A stretch of DNA of 64,000 nt from JAKFWF01 sp963750535 (GCA_963750535.1 CAVVRF010000032.1:124001-188000); one strand, 5' to 3'; counted from the first letter of the stretch, positions 18,574 to 28,243 are shown. The notes: generated by a model from the letters alone, not told the origin. Numbers and translations are program-made.

Positions 18574-18841
18574 GAGCCTGTCCGATGGATTTTCATGAGA
18601 TTTCATGGCCCAATGTCGAGTCGATCCGCAAGGAGCAGCCCGCTGGTCGTAGCCTCAGCTACGGCCAAGGGCTGCGACGCGGCGGGCGACCGGGATTGGG
18701 CCACCTCCGGTCGCGCATGCACGGCCCATCTGGTTCGTCGCGCACCTTGCCGATACCTATGGGTATCGGCTGCGCCGACGCTCCTGCCATCTGGACCATG
18801 CCTGCGCGATGAAACTCCATGAAAATCCCCCGGACAGGCTC
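18574..18841. mobile_element. MITE-like element, copy 2 (268 bp)
   Basis: This copy has the same length, end sequence and internal layout as the element at 7949-8216, with scattered substitutions. Its left flank is TAA and its right flank TGA. The internal 9-bp hairpin is at 18749-18770. It sits between the deacetylase-family gene and xseB and carries no transposase. Both copies are in the same orientation. A 75-codon open frame is conserved between copies but looks like a by-product of sequence identity. Confidence 0.85.
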
Positions 18842-18884
18842 TGAGGGCGCGTCTGCGGCAGGCCCGGACAGGAAGGTTCACAGC

Positions 18885-19151
18885 ATGAGCGCGAGCAAGC
18901 CATCCGCGAAGTTCGCGGATATCAAGGACCTGCCGTTCGAGCGGGCTCTGAAGGAGCTGGAGCAGATCGTCGGCCGGCTCGAGCGCGGCGACGTCGAGCT
19001 CGAGGAAAGCATCACCATCTACGAGCGCGGCGAGGCATTGAAGGATCACTGCGACCGGCTGCTGAAGGCGGCGGAAGCCAAGGTCGAGCGGCTGACGTTC
19101 GGCCAGGACGGACAGCCGAAAGGCACGCAGCCGCTTGATCCGGAAAACTGA
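18885..19151 (+). CDS. xseB: Exodeoxyribonuclease VII small subunit
   Basis: This 88-residue helical protein matches XseB: FERALKELEQIVGRLERGD followed by LEESITIYERGEAL and a third helix with C-RLLKAAEAKVE. XseB binds XseA to form exonuclease VII, which degrades single-stranded DNA. ATG 18885 is preceded by GGAAGG at suitable distance. The MITE right end lies 43 bp upstream of the start, so transcription probably begins in or after the element. dxs follows; the usual ispA between them is missing. Confidence 0.92.
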   Translation: MSASKPSAKFADIKDLPFERALKELEQIVGRLERGDVELEESITIYERGEALKDHCDRLLKAAEAKVERLTFGQDGQPKGTQPLDPEN

Positions 19152-19316
19152 TGGCGTTTTTCGCACGCGGCAGATACGCAGCCTGGAAAATCCGCTAGAC
19201 TGATTGCGACGGCGTCAAGGCCGGCAGCGGCATGATGGCAAGCAGCGTTGCCGGCGCAAGCGGGCGCCGGGCCGGCTCACGTCGGGCACTAATTGATCAT
19301 GAGCAAGGATTGTTTC

Positions 19317-21242
19317 GTGAGTACGACATCCAAGACGCCGCTGCTCGACAGGGTGAACTCGCCCGAGGATCTGCGCCAGTTGAGCGAGGGCGAATTGTCG
19401 CAGGTCGCCGATGAGTTGCGGCGCGAGACGATCGATGCGGTGTCGGTCACCGGCGGTCACCTGGGCGCCGGGCTCGGCGTGGTCGAGCTCACGGTCGCGC
19501 TCCACTGGGTGTTCGACACGCCGCGCGACAGGCTGGTCTGGGACGTCGGCCATCAGGCCTATCCGCACAAGATCCTGACCGGCCGCCGCGACCGCATCCG
19601 CACGCTGCGCCAGGGCGGTGGCCTGTCCGGTTTCACCAGGCGCAGCGAGAGCCCGTACGATCCGTTCGGCGCCGCCCACTCCTCGACCTCGATCTCGGCC
19701 GCGCTCGGCATGGCGGTGGCACGCGACCTGTCGGGCGACAACAACAACGTCATCGCGGTGATCGGCGACGGCTCGATGAGCGCCGGCATGGCCTACGAGG
19801 CGATCAACAACGCCGGCGCCCGCAACGAGCGGCTGATCGTGATCCTCAACGACAACGACATGTCGATCGCGCCGCCGACCGGCGCCATGTCGCACTACCT
19901 GGCGCGGATCACCTCGAGCGGCACCTATTTCTATATGCGCGACATCGCCAAGCAGTTGGCGAAGCGCCTGCCGAAGAGCTGGGAGCGCCGCGCCGCCCGC
20001 GTCGAGGAATACACCCGGCACCTGTGGCAGGGCGGCGCCTGGTTCGAGGAGCTGGGCTTCTACTACGTCGGCCCGATCGACGGGCACGACCTCAGCCAGC
20101 TGCTGCCGGTGCTGAAGAATGTCCGCGACGCCAAGCAGGGGCCGATCCTGGTCCACGTCATCACCAAGAAGGGCAAGGGCTACGCGCCGGCCGAGAACTC
20201 GGCCGACAAGTATCACGGCGTCAACCGGTTCAACGTCGTCACCGGCGACCAGGTGAAGCCGAAGCCCAACGCGCCGGCCTTCACCCGCGTGTTCGCCGAC
20301 AGCCTGATCGCCGAAGCGCGCAAGGACGACAAAATCGTCGCGGTCACCGCCGCCATGCCGTCGGGCACCGGGCTCGACGTGTTCGGCAAGGAGTTCCCGA
20401 CGCGGACGTTCGACGTCGGGATCGCCGAGCAGCACGCGGTCACCTTCGCCGCCGGCCTCGCCACCGAGGGCTACAAGCCGTTCTGCGCGATCTACTCGAC
20501 GTTCCTGCAGCGCGCCTACGACCAGGTGGTGCACGATGTCGCGATCCAGCGGCTGCCGGTGCGCTTCGCGCTCGATCGCGCCGGCCTCGTCGGCGCCGAC
20601 GGGCCGACGCATGCCGGCTCGTTCGACCTCGCCTACCTCGGCTGCCTGCCCGGCATGGTGCTGATGGCGGCGGCGGACGAGGCGGAGCTCGTGCACATGG
20701 TGGCGACGGCGGTGGCGATCGACGACCGGCCGAGCGCGTTCCGCTATCCGCGCGGCGAGGGTGTCGGCGTCGATATGCCGGAAGTGGGCGTTCCGTTCGA
20801 AATCGGGCGTGGAAGGATCGTCCGCGAGGGCTCGAAGGTGGCGATCCTGTCGCTCGGCACGCGACTGGCCGAGGCGATGCGGGCGGCCGACCAGCTCGCC
20901 GCGATGGGACTATCGACCACCGTCGCCGATGCCCGCTTCGCCAAGCCGCTCGATGCCGCGCTGATTGGCCGCCTGGCGCGCGAGCACGAGGTGCTGATAA
21001 CCATCGAGGAAGGCTCGATGGGTGGATTTGGCGCCTTCGTGCTGCATCATCTGGCGGACACAGGCCTGCTCGATCGCGGCCTCAAGGTGCGCACGATGGT
21101 GCTGCCCGACTACTTCATCGAGCATGACAAGCCGGAGCGCATGTACGCCGAGGCCGGTCTCGATTCGGCGGCGATCGTTGCCAGGGTGCTTGCCGCATTG
21201 GGGCGGGAGCGGATCGGCGCCGAGGCCGGTTTCAGGGCATAA
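19317..21242 (+). CDS. dxs: 1-deoxy-D-xylulose-5-phosphate synthase
   Basis: This 641-residue thiamine-diphosphate enzyme condenses pyruvate with glyceraldehyde-3-phosphate at the entry of the MEP isoprenoid pathway. Seen features: a VWDVGHQAYPHKILTGR segment, the ThDP motif GDGSMSAGMAYEA...N, and the transketolase central domain with FDVGIAEQHAVTFAAGLA. I chose GTG 19317 (VSTTSKTPLLD) because AAGGA lies seven bases before it and family members start close to TPLLD; an ATG at 19299 is possible. The length is standard. Confidence 0.95.
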   Translation: MSTTSKTPLLDRVNSPEDLRQLSEGELSQVADELRRETIDAVSVTGGHLGAGLGVVELTVALHWVFDTPRDRLVWDVGHQAYPHKILTGRRDRIRTLRQGGGLSGFTRRSESPYDPFGAAHSSTSISAALGMAVARDLSGDNNNVIAVIGDGSMSAGMAYEAINNAGARNERLIVILNDNDMSIAPPTGAMSHYLARITSSGTYFYMRDIAKQLAKRLPKSWERRAARVEEYTRHLWQGGAWFEELGFYYVGPIDGHDLSQLLPVLKNVRDAKQGPILVHVITKKGKGYAPAENSADKYHGVNRFNVVTGDQVKPKPNAPAFTRVFADSLIAEARKDDKIVAVTAAMPSGTGLDVFGKEFPTRTFDVGIAEQHAVTFAAGLATEGYKPFCAIYSTFLQRAYDQVVHDVAIQRLPVRFALDRAGLVGADGPTHAGSFDLAYLGCLPGMVLMAAADEAELVHMVATAVAIDDRPSAFRYPRGEGVGVDMPEVGVPFEIGRGRIVREGSKVAILSLGTRLAEAMRAADQLAAMGLSTTVADARFAKPLDAALIGRLAREHEVLITIEEGSMGGFGAFVLHHLADTGLLDRGLKVRTMVLPDYFIEHDKPERMYAEAGLDSAAIVARVLAALGRERIGAEAGFRA

Positions 21243-21305
21243 GCGCCTGCCGCGCGAGTGCCTGCTGCGTCGGCCCTGCGGCCGACGTCGTGCGAGGACT
21301 TGCCA

Positions 21306-22716
21306 ATGGAATTCGACGCGCTTGCGCTCGCCCGGTTCCAGTTCGCCTTCACGGTGACGTTCCACATCGTCTTCCCCGCCTTCTCGATCGGCCTCGCGAG
21401 CTACCTCGCGGTGCTCGAAGGCTTGTGGCTCGTCACCGGTCGGCAGGTGTTCCTGGAGCTGTTCGACTACTGGAAGCGGATCTTCGCGGTCGCGTTCGGC
21501 ATGGGCGTCGTCTCCGGGCTGGTCATGAGCTACCAGTTCGGCACCAACTGGAGCGTGTTCTCCGACAAGACCGGCCCGGTGCTCGGGCCGCTGATGGGCT
21601 ACGAGGTGCTGTCGGCATTCTTCCTCGAGGCGGGCTTTCTCGGTGTGATGCTGTTCGGCATGAGCCGGGTCGGGCGGAGCCTGCACTTCTTCGCGACGCT
21701 GATGGTGGCGGCCGGCACGCTGTTCTCGGCATTCTGGATTTTGAGTGTCAACAGCTGGATGCAGACGCCGGCCGGATACGCGATGAACGAGGTCGGACAG
21801 TTCGTGGTCAAGGACTGGTGGGCGGTGATCTTCAACCCGTCGTTTCCCTACCGTCTCGTCCACATGGTGCTGGCCGCATACCTGACGACGGCGTTCGTGG
21901 TCGGGGCGGTGGGCGCGTGGCATCTGCTGGCCGATCGGCGCAACGAGGCCGCGCGCGTGATGTTCTCGATGGCGATGTGGATGGCGACCATAGTGGCACC
22001 GATGCAGGTCGCAGCCGGCGACGCGCATGGCCTCGACACGCTCGCGCACCAGCCGGCCAAGATCGCGGCGATGGAGGGACATTTCGACACCCGGGCGGGG
22101 GCGCCGCTGATCCTGGTCGGCTGGCCCGACATGGCGGCGGAGACGACGCGCTACGCGATCGAGATCCCGAAGCTCGGCAGCCTCATTCTGACCCATGACT
22201 GGAACGGCGAGGTCAAGGGCCTGAAGGCGTGGCCGAAGGCCGAGCGCCCGAACGCCGCGATCGTGTTCTGGTCGTTCCGGGTGATGGTCGGCATTGGACT
22301 GCTGATGGTGCTGGCCGGTGTCTCGAGCCTCGTTCTGCGCTGGCGCGGACGTCTCTACGAGTCGAGCCTGATGCACCGCTTCGCCCTGCTGATGGGGCCG
22401 GCGGGCTTCGTCGCCGTGGTTGCCGGCTGGATCACCACCGAGGTCGGCCGGCAGCCTTGGACCGTCTACGGACTGCTCACCACGGCGCAGTCGGTCTCGC
22501 CGCTCGCGAGCCCGGCCGTCGGCGGCTCGCTGGTGGCTTTCATCGTGGTCTATTTCCTCGTGTTCGGCGCCGGGACGACCTACCTCCTGCGCATGATGGC
22601 GAAGCCGCCGCAAGGTCACGAGTCCGACCTGCCGGCGGGAGTGCCGCAGCGGGCCGCCGGGATCACGCCGATGGCGGCGGTGCGCGCCGGCAGCGCGCCT
22701 CGGCCGCGGGCACTGA
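21306..22716 (+). CDS. cydA: Cytochrome bd-type quinol oxidase subunit I (cyanide-insensitive type)
   Basis: The conserved protein runs from MEFDALALARFQF (ATG 21306, GAGGAC upstream) through about 460 residues. It has the N-terminal heme-ligand region FTVTFHIVFPAFS (H20), many membrane helices, and the GRQPWTVYG motif of the quinol oxidase. The short quinol-binding loop suits the CIO group. The reading frame has no stop before cydB: it stays open, out of frame over cydB, to 23933. A stop at 22714-22716 exists one frame over, so I place the likely natural end there and suspect a single-base frameshift after RAAGITPMAA. The enzyme reduces oxygen with ubiquinol. Confidence 0.85.
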
Positions 22717-22737
22717 CAGCGTCAGGAGGGTATGCCG

Positions 22738-23742
22738 ATGCAACCAGATCTCGCGTTCATATGGGCCGCGCTGATCGCTTTCGCGGTGCTGGCCTACGTC
22801 CTGTTCGACGGCTTCGACCTCGGCATCGGGATGCTGTTCGCGGCATCGTCCGACAAGGCCGAGCGCGATACCATGATGAACTCGGTGGCGCCGGTGTGGG
22901 ACGGCAACGAGACCTGGCTGGTGCTCGGCGGCGGCGGGCTGTTCGCGGTGTTCCCGCTCGCCTATGCGATCGTGATGCCGGCGCTTTATGCGCCGATCAT
23001 GGCGATGCTGCTCGGCCTCGTGTTCCGCGGCGTGGCGTTCGAGTTCCGCTGGCGCGATCCCGGCCACGAGCGGCTATGGGACTGGGCGTTCGTCATCGGC
23101 TCCGGCATCGCTGCGTTTGCGCAGGGCGTCGCGCTCGGCGCGCTGGTGCAGGGAATTCCGGTGTCGAACCGGGCCTATGCCGGCGGCTGGTGGGACTGGC
23201 TGACACCGTTCAGCATCCTGACCGGCGTCGCGCTGATGGTCGGCTACGTGCTGCTCGGCGCGACCTGGCTCGTCCTCAAGACCAGCGGCGAATTGCAGGC
23301 CCGTGCCTATGCCTGGGCGCGCGTTGCCGCCGCCGCGCTGCTGGTGCTGATCGGCATCGTCAGCCTGTGGACGCCGTTCCTGAGCGAGGTCTATCGCGCG
23401 CGCTGGTTCGCCTGGCCGCAGATCCTCTACACGGCGCCGGTGCCGCTGATGGTGCTCGGCTGCGCCCTCGTGCTGTTCAGGGGTATCGGCCGCCGGCGCG
23501 AGCTGTCGCCGTTCCTGGCCGCGATCGGCCTGTTCGTGCTGTGCTATATCGGGCTCGGGATCAGCTTCTATCCCTACATCGTGCCGCCGACGCTGTCGAT
23601 CTGGCAGGCTGCGGCACCGCACGAGAGCCTGAGCTTCCTGCTGGTCGGCGCCGCCGTTCTGCTGCCGCTGATCCTGCTCTACACCGGCTATTCGTATTGG
23701 GTGTTCCGCGGCAAGGTCGGAGCGGCCGGAGGCTATCATTGA
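22738..23742 (+). CDS. cydB: Cytochrome bd-type quinol oxidase subunit II
   Basis: This 334-residue membrane protein has the CydB signatures LFDGFDLGIGML near the start, WDGNETWLVLGGGGLFAVFP and a late PTLSIWQAA. It pairs with CydA to hold the oxygen-reducing heme site. I chose ATG 22738 (MQPDLAF) because AGGAGG lies seven to eight bases upstream; the ATG at 22732 is too close to it. The stop overlaps the TTG start of the DUF2474 gene, indicating coupling. Confidence 0.93.
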   Translation: MQPDLAFIWAALIAFAVLAYVLFDGFDLGIGMLFAASSDKAERDTMMNSVAPVWDGNETWLVLGGGGLFAVFPLAYAIVMPALYAPIMAMLLGLVFRGVAFEFRWRDPGHERLWDWAFVIGSGIAAFAQGVALGALVQGIPVSNRAYAGGWWDWLTPFSILTGVALMVGYVLLGATWLVLKTSGELQARAYAWARVAAAALLVLIGIVSLWTPFLSEVYRARWFAWPQILYTAPVPLMVLGCALVLFRGIGRRRELSPFLAAIGLFVLCYIGLGISFYPYIVPPTLSIWQAAAPHESLSFLLVGAAVLLPLILLYTGYSYWVFRGKVGAAGGYH

Positions 23743-23933
23743 CGGTCGACAACGATACCTCGCCGCTGTGGCGTCGGCTCGCATGGTTCGCGGCGTTGTG
23801 GCTCGCCGGCGTCGCAACGGTGGCACTGGTCGCCCTGCGTGCTCCGAAAAGTGCTGCTAGCGTGATGATTTCGAAGTCCGCTTCATTCTTGCGGCCAGCT
23901 CGAGGGCGGACTTCGAAATCTGAATCACACTAG
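23739..23933 (+). CDS. DUF2474 small membrane protein of the cyd operon
   Basis: This 64-codon frame starts at TTG 23739, overlapping the cydB stop (TTGA). Residues 9-36 (PLWRRLAWFAALWLAGVATVAL...) form one membrane helix with the aromatic start typical of DUF2474, a CydX-like subunit or assembly factor family. Typical members end soon after the helix. Here the last 25 or so codons come from hairpin B of the double-hairpin repeat, and the stop TAG is that repeat's terminal CTAG. The repeat has thus probably replaced the original C-terminus. Confidence 0.75.
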   Translation: MTVDNDTSPLWRRLAWFAALWLAGVATVALVALRAPKSAASVMISKSASFLRPARGRTSKSESH

Positions 23934-24022
23934 AAACAATGGATTGCCAGTGTCCTTATCGACCGCGTAGTTCGCCCAGAACCCGCTGCGGAATGAAGCG
24001 AACTTCGCGGTCGGGACACTGG
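23857..24022. repeat. Double-hairpin composite repeat, copy 2 (inverted relative to copy 1)
   Basis: Hairpin B (23857-23933; CTAGCGTGAT ... ATCACACTAG) is followed after 13 bp by hairpin A (23947-24022; CCAGTGTCC ... GGACACTGG). The order and the side of each bulge are reversed compared with 243-409, so the whole unit is one element in opposite orientation. The linker read on the other strand shares CAA and CCATTG with copy 1. Stem bases differ between copies but remain paired. It lies between the convergent ends of the cyd operon and the GNAT gene, where it may act as a bidirectional terminator. Confidence 0.85.
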
Positions 24023-24040
24023 GGTGAGCCGCGACCGCGG

Positions 24041-24499
24041 TCACAGCGCGAGCTTCATGCCCTCGTGGCTCGCGACGAAGCCGAGGCGGACATAGAAGCG
24101 GTGGGCGTCGGCCCGAGCCTTGTCGGTGGTCAGTTGCACGAGCTTGCAGCCGCGCTTGCGGCACTCGTCGATCGCGAAACGCATCAGTGCTTCGCCGTGT
24201 TTCTGGCCGCGCAGGTGCTTGTCGATGCGGACGGATTCGACGAGCCCGCGCCACATCCCCTGTCGCGACAGGCCGGGGATGAAGGTGATCTGCAGATAGC
24301 CGGCTACGCCACCATCGATCGTCAGCACGATGGGCATCTGGTTCGGATCGCGGGCGAGCTCTTCGAACGCCTTTTCGTAGCGCGGCATGGCCGCCGGTGA
24401 GGGATCCTCGCGGCCGCGGCCGAGATCGTCGTCGGCCAGCAGCGCGACGATGCCCGGCAGGTCGCCGGCGGTGGCCTTCCGAATGAGCACAGTGCTCAT
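24041..24499 (-). CDS. GNAT family N-acetyltransferase
   Basis: This 152-residue protein has the GNAT layout: IRKATAGDLPGIVALLADD at the start, a VESVRIDKHLRGQKHGEALM acetyl-CoA binding segment (RGQKHGE in place of the usual R/Q-x-x-G-x-G/A loop), and a C-terminal ADAHRFYVRLGF. It would transfer an acetyl group to an unknown amine. The ATG at 24499 overlaps the dnaE stop (ATGA), so it is coupled to dnaE. Confidence 0.85.
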   Translation of the reverse strand: MSTVLIRKATAGDLPGIVALLADDDLGRGREDPSPAAMPRYEKAFEELARDPNQMPIVLTIDGGVAGYLQITFIPGLSRQGMWRGLVESVRIDKHLRGQKHGEALMRFAIDECRKRGCKLVQLTTDKARADAHRFYVRLGFVASHEGMKLAL

Positions 24500-27400
24500 T
24501 GCTCGGTTACGCTCCGGATGCCCGGTAGCGTCGTGAGCTCGCCGATCTGCATCGGCGTCATGCTGAAGCGCATCCGTGGCAACGGCATATCCACCTCGTG
24601 GCCGTCGCGGCGAACGACCAGCAGCACTTCTCCGCCCTTGCCTGGCTGCGCCACGCACGCCATCAGTTGCTTCCTGATCTCGGACAATCCTTCCGGGGCG
24701 GCTTCGATCGTCTCGGCGTCGAATTCTATCCGCAGCGATTTCATCGCGCCGGCGGCAGCTTCATCAAGTGCCTGCAACCCGTTGACGCGCAGCTTCACCG
24801 CGTCGCCGTCGCGCTCGGCCTCGACCGCGATGACGACCGCCGTGCCGGCTTCGAGCAGATGGCCGCAGGCGCTGAGCGTATCGGAAAAGATCACCGCCTC
24901 GAACGACCCGGTCTGGTCGGAGAACATGGCGAAGGCGAACTTGTTGCCCTTCTGGCTGCGCCGCTCGCGCGCCGACACGACGATGCCGGCGAGCCGGCCG
25001 GCGGTCGCGCCGCGCTCGGTGGCGGCGACGAACTCGGCGTAGGCGGTGGCGCCGATCGATTTCAGCGCGCTCTCGTAGGCGTCGAGCGGGTGCCCCGACA
25101 GGAAGAAGCCGATCGCCTTGAACTCCTCGTCGAGCCGTTCCATCGGCGTCCACACCTTGGCCGGGCGCAGATCGAGGCTTGCCGCACCCGTGCTGCTGGT
25201 GGCGGCGCCGCCGAACAGGTCGGTCATGCCGGTCGCGGCGTCGGCGGCGATGCGCCCGGCGAGCGCCAGGATCTGCTCGACGTTGGCATGGACCCGGGAG
25301 CGGGAGGGCTCGAACTCGTCGAAGGCGCCGGCAGCCGCAAGCATCTCGAGCCCGCGCTTGTTGAGCGCCTTGGGGTTCAGCCGGCGGGCGAAATCCGACA
25401 GATCCTTGAACCGGCCGCCGGCCTCGCGCTCATCGATGATCGTCTGCACCGCCGCCGGGCCGATGTTCTTCAGGGCGGCGAGCGAGTAGCGGATGGCGCC
25501 GGGCGCGCCGTTGTCGCCGGGAGCTGCGTCGAAGTCGACGAACGAGGCGTTGACGGACGGCGGCAGCACCTCGATGCCGGCGCGGCGTGCCTCGGCGGCG
25601 AACATCGACAGCTTGTCGGTATTCGCCATGTCGAGCGTCATCGAGGCGGCGAGGAACTCCTCGCGGTAGTTCGCCTTGAGATAGGCGGTGTGGTAGCTCA
25701 CCAGCGCGTAGGCCGCCGCGTGGCTCTTGTTGAAGCCGTAGCCGGCGAACTTGTCGACCAGCTCGAAGATGTAGACGGCGTCGTCCTTCCTGACGCCCTT
25801 GGCCAAGGCGCCCTCGACGAAGCGGGCCTGCTGCTTGGCCATCTCCGCCTTGTCCTTCTTGCCCATGGCGCGGCGCAGCAGGTCGGCCTGGCCCAGCGTG
25901 TAGCCGCCCATCACCTGGGCGATCTGGATCACCTGCTCCTGGTAGATGATGACGCCGTAGGTCTCCTTCAGGATGCCTTCGAGCAGCGGATGCAGGCAGT
26001 CGACCGGCTCCTCGCCGTGCTTGCGGTGGATGTAGGTCGGGATGTTGTCCATCGGTCCCGGCCGGTACAGCGAGACCATGGCGATGATGTCGTCGAAGCG
26101 GTCGGGCTTGAGCTTCTTCAGGCTCTCGCGCATGCCGGTCGATTCCAGCTGGAACACGCCGACGGTGTCGGCCTTGGCCAGCAGCTCGTAGGCAGCGACC
26201 ACCTTCGGGTCGTCACCACCGATCGGTACTCTCGACATGTCGAGGTCGATGCCGCGGCGGCGCTTGATCAGCTCGACCGCCTTCTGCAGCACCGTCAGCG
26301 TCTTGAGGCCGAGGAAGTCGAACTTCACGAGGCCCGCCGCCTCGACCAGCTTCCAGTTGAACTGGGTGACCGGGAAGTTCGATTTCGGATCGCGGTAGAG
26401 CGGAACGAGTTGATCAAGGGGCCGGTCGCCGATCACCATGCCGGCGGCGTGCGTCGAGGCGTGGCGGTAAAGGCCCTCGAGCTTCTGCGCGATCTCGAGC
26501 AGCTTGGCGACCATCGGGTCGCTGTCGCGCTCCTCCTGCAGCTTCGGCTCGGCCTCGATCGCCTGCGGCAGCGTCACCGGATTTGCCGGATTGTTCGGCA
26601 CCAGCTTGCACAGCCGGTCGACCTGGCCGTACGGCATCTGCAGCACCCGGCCGACGTCACGCAGCACCGCGCGGGCCTGCAGCTTGCCGTGGGTGATGAT
26701 CTGGGCAACACGATCCTTGCCGTATTTCTGCTGGACGTATCGGATCGTCTCGTCTCGGCGGTCCTGGCAGAAATCGACGTCGAAGTCCGGCATCGACACG
26801 CGTTCGGGGTTCAGGAACCGCTCGAACAGCAGCCCGAACCGCAGCGGGTCGAGATCGGTGATGGTGAGCGCCCAGGCGACCACCGAGCCGGCGCCGGAGC
26901 CGCGCCCCGGCCCCACCGGTATCCCGTTCGCCTTCGACCACTTGATGAAGTCGGCGACGATCAGGAAGTAGCCCGGGAACTTCATCTTGGTGATGACGTC
27001 GATCTCGAAGGCGAGCCGCTTGCGGTAGTCCTCGACCGTGAAACCGGGCGCCAGCTCGATCGCGGCGAGCCGCTTCTCGAGACCGTCCTCGGCCTGCCGC
27101 TTCATCTCGGCGGCTTCCGCCGCGAGCTGCTCTGCTTCCGATGCATCGCTGGTGGTGGCAACGAACCGCGGCAGGATCGGCTTGCGCCCGCGCGGCCGGA
27201 ACGCTGAGCGCCGGGCAATCTCGATCGTGTTGGCGAGCGCCTCGGGAAGATCGGCGAACAGCGCCGCCATCTCGGCCGGCGATTTGAATCCGTGGTCGGG
27301 CGTCAGCCGCCGGCGCTTGTCCTCGACGATGTAGGTGCCTTCGGCGATGCAGAGCAGCGCGTCGTGCGCCTCGTAGTCGTCGGGCGAAGCGAAGTAGGCT

Positions 27401-28134
27401 TCGTTGGTGGCGACGAGCGGCAGCTCCAGCGCATAGGCGAGCGCGAGCAGCTGCGGCTCGACCTGCACCTCGTGCGGCAAGCCATGGCGCTGAATCTCGA
27501 CGTACAGGCGATCGCCGAAGATCTTCGCCAGCGTCTTGAGGCGCTCCTCGGCGAGATCGCGCTGGCCGTCGCGCAGGGCCTTGTCGATCGGTCCGTCCGG
27601 ACCGCCGGTCAGGCAGATCAGCCCGCCGCTCAACTCCTGCAGTGTATCGATCCTGATGTGGGTCGGCTCGGGATCGACGGTATCGAGGAACGCCCGGCTG
27701 GCGAGCTTCATCAGGTTGGCGTAGCCGGCGTCGTTGCTGGCGAACAGGGCAAGCGCTCCGGCCGGCCGCGAGATCGGCTCGTTGCGGCCCGTTCGCGGCA
27801 GGCCGTCGCCCTGCTTGGCGTCGAGGAAGTCGGTCGCGAGCGTGCAGCCGACGATCGGCTGGATGCCGGCGGCGGCGAGCTTGTCGGAGAACTCGAGAGC
27901 TCCGAACATGTTGTTGGTGTCGGTCAGTCCGACCGCCGGGTAGCCGAGCTTTTCGGCGAGCTTGGCGATCTTCCCGATCGGCAGCGCGCCCTCGAGCAGC
28001 GAGTAGGCGGAATGCACCTTGAGGTGCACGTAGGGGATCGACGCCTGCGGCGCGGCGGCCGGTGCCGGGCCAAGCGCCTTGGCGTCCTCGCGCTGCTGAG
28101 CCTTCTCGTTGAGTTTACGAATCGCCGCTGTCAT
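24496..28134 (-). CDS. dnaE: DNA polymerase III alpha subunit
   Basis: This 1212-residue replicative polymerase has an N-terminal PHP domain (YVHLKVHSAYSLLEGAL near residue 35). Its palm carries PDFDVDFCQDRRDE with the catalytic aspartates, and LVKFDFLGLKTL with the third. GYGFNKSHAAAYALVSYHTA, helix-hairpin-helix and OB regions follow (SGHPLDAYE, then FAMFSDQTGSFEAVIF). It is slightly longer than the E. coli enzyme, mainly by an N-terminal tail before the PHP domain; translation could start a little downstream of 28134. GNAT is coupled at its 3' end. Confidence 0.96.
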   Translation of the reverse strand: MTAAIRKLNEKAQQREDAKALGPAPAAAPQASIPYVHLKVHSAYSLLEGALPIGKIAKLAEKLGYPAVGLTDTNNMFGALEFSDKLAAAGIQPIVGCTLATDFLDAKQGDGLPRTGRNEPISRPAGALALFASNDAGYANLMKLASRAFLDTVDPEPTHIRIDTLQELSGGLICLTGGPDGPIDKALRDGQRDLAEERLKTLAKIFGDRLYVEIQRHGLPHEVQVEPQLLALAYALELPLVATNEAYFASPDDYEAHDALLCIAEGTYIVEDKRRRLTPDHGFKSPAEMAALFADLPEALANTIEIARRSAFRPRGRKPILPRFVATTSDASEAEQLAAEAAEMKRQAEDGLEKRLAAIELAPGFTVEDYRKRLAFEIDVITKMKFPGYFLIVADFIKWSKANGIPVGPGRGSGAGSVVAWALTITDLDPLRFGLLFERFLNPERVSMPDFDVDFCQDRRDETIRYVQQKYGKDRVAQIITHGKLQARAVLRDVGRVLQMPYGQVDRLCKLVPNNPANPVTLPQAIEAEPKLQEERDSDPMVAKLLEIAQKLEGLYRHASTHAAGMVIGDRPLDQLVPLYRDPKSNFPVTQFNWKLVEAAGLVKFDFLGLKTLTVLQKAVELIKRRRGIDLDMSRVPIGGDDPKVVAAYELLAKADTVGVFQLESTGMRESLKKLKPDRFDDIIAMVSLYRPGPMDNIPTYIHRKHGEEPVDCLHPLLEGILKETYGVIIYQEQVIQIAQVMGGYTLGQADLLRRAMGKKDKAEMAKQQARFVEGALAKGVRKDDAVYIFELVDKFAGYGFNKSHAAAYALVSYHTAYLKANYREEFLAASMTLDMANTDKLSMFAAEARRAGIEVLPPSVNASFVDFDAAPGDNGAPGAIRYSLAALKNIGPAAVQTIIDEREAGGRFKDLSDFARRLNPKALNKRGLEMLAAAGAFDEFEPSRSRVHANVEQILALAGRIAADAATGMTDLFGGAATSSTGAASLDLRPAKVWTPMERLDEEFKAIGFFLSGHPLDAYESALKSIGATAYAEFVAATERGATAGRLAGIVVSARERRSQKGNKFAFAMFSDQTGSFEAVIFSDTLSACGHLLEAGTAVVIAVEAERDGDAVKLRVNGLQALDEAAAGAMKSLRIEFDAETIEAAPEGLSEIRKQLMACVAQPGKGGEVLLVVRRDGHEVDMPLPRMRFSMTPMQIGELTTLPGIRSVTEQ

Positions 28135-28243
28135 GCGGCGCAGTCTAGTTCAGACCGCGCCGGCAGCGCCATCGGCGTGAACGCCGGCGCTTCCAGGCTG
28201 TGGAAGGGCGGGGATAACCCCCAACGGGTGGCCGCCCGTCGCC

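Noticed and set aside
21306..23933. A single 876-residue CydA with a giant extension
   Set aside because: The extension is out of frame over conserved cydB and ends in the DUF2474 gene. A frameshift near the end of cydA is the simpler reading.
24598..27207. Long plus-strand frame opposite dnaE
   Set aside because: It is an antisense shadow of dnaE with no recognisable domain.
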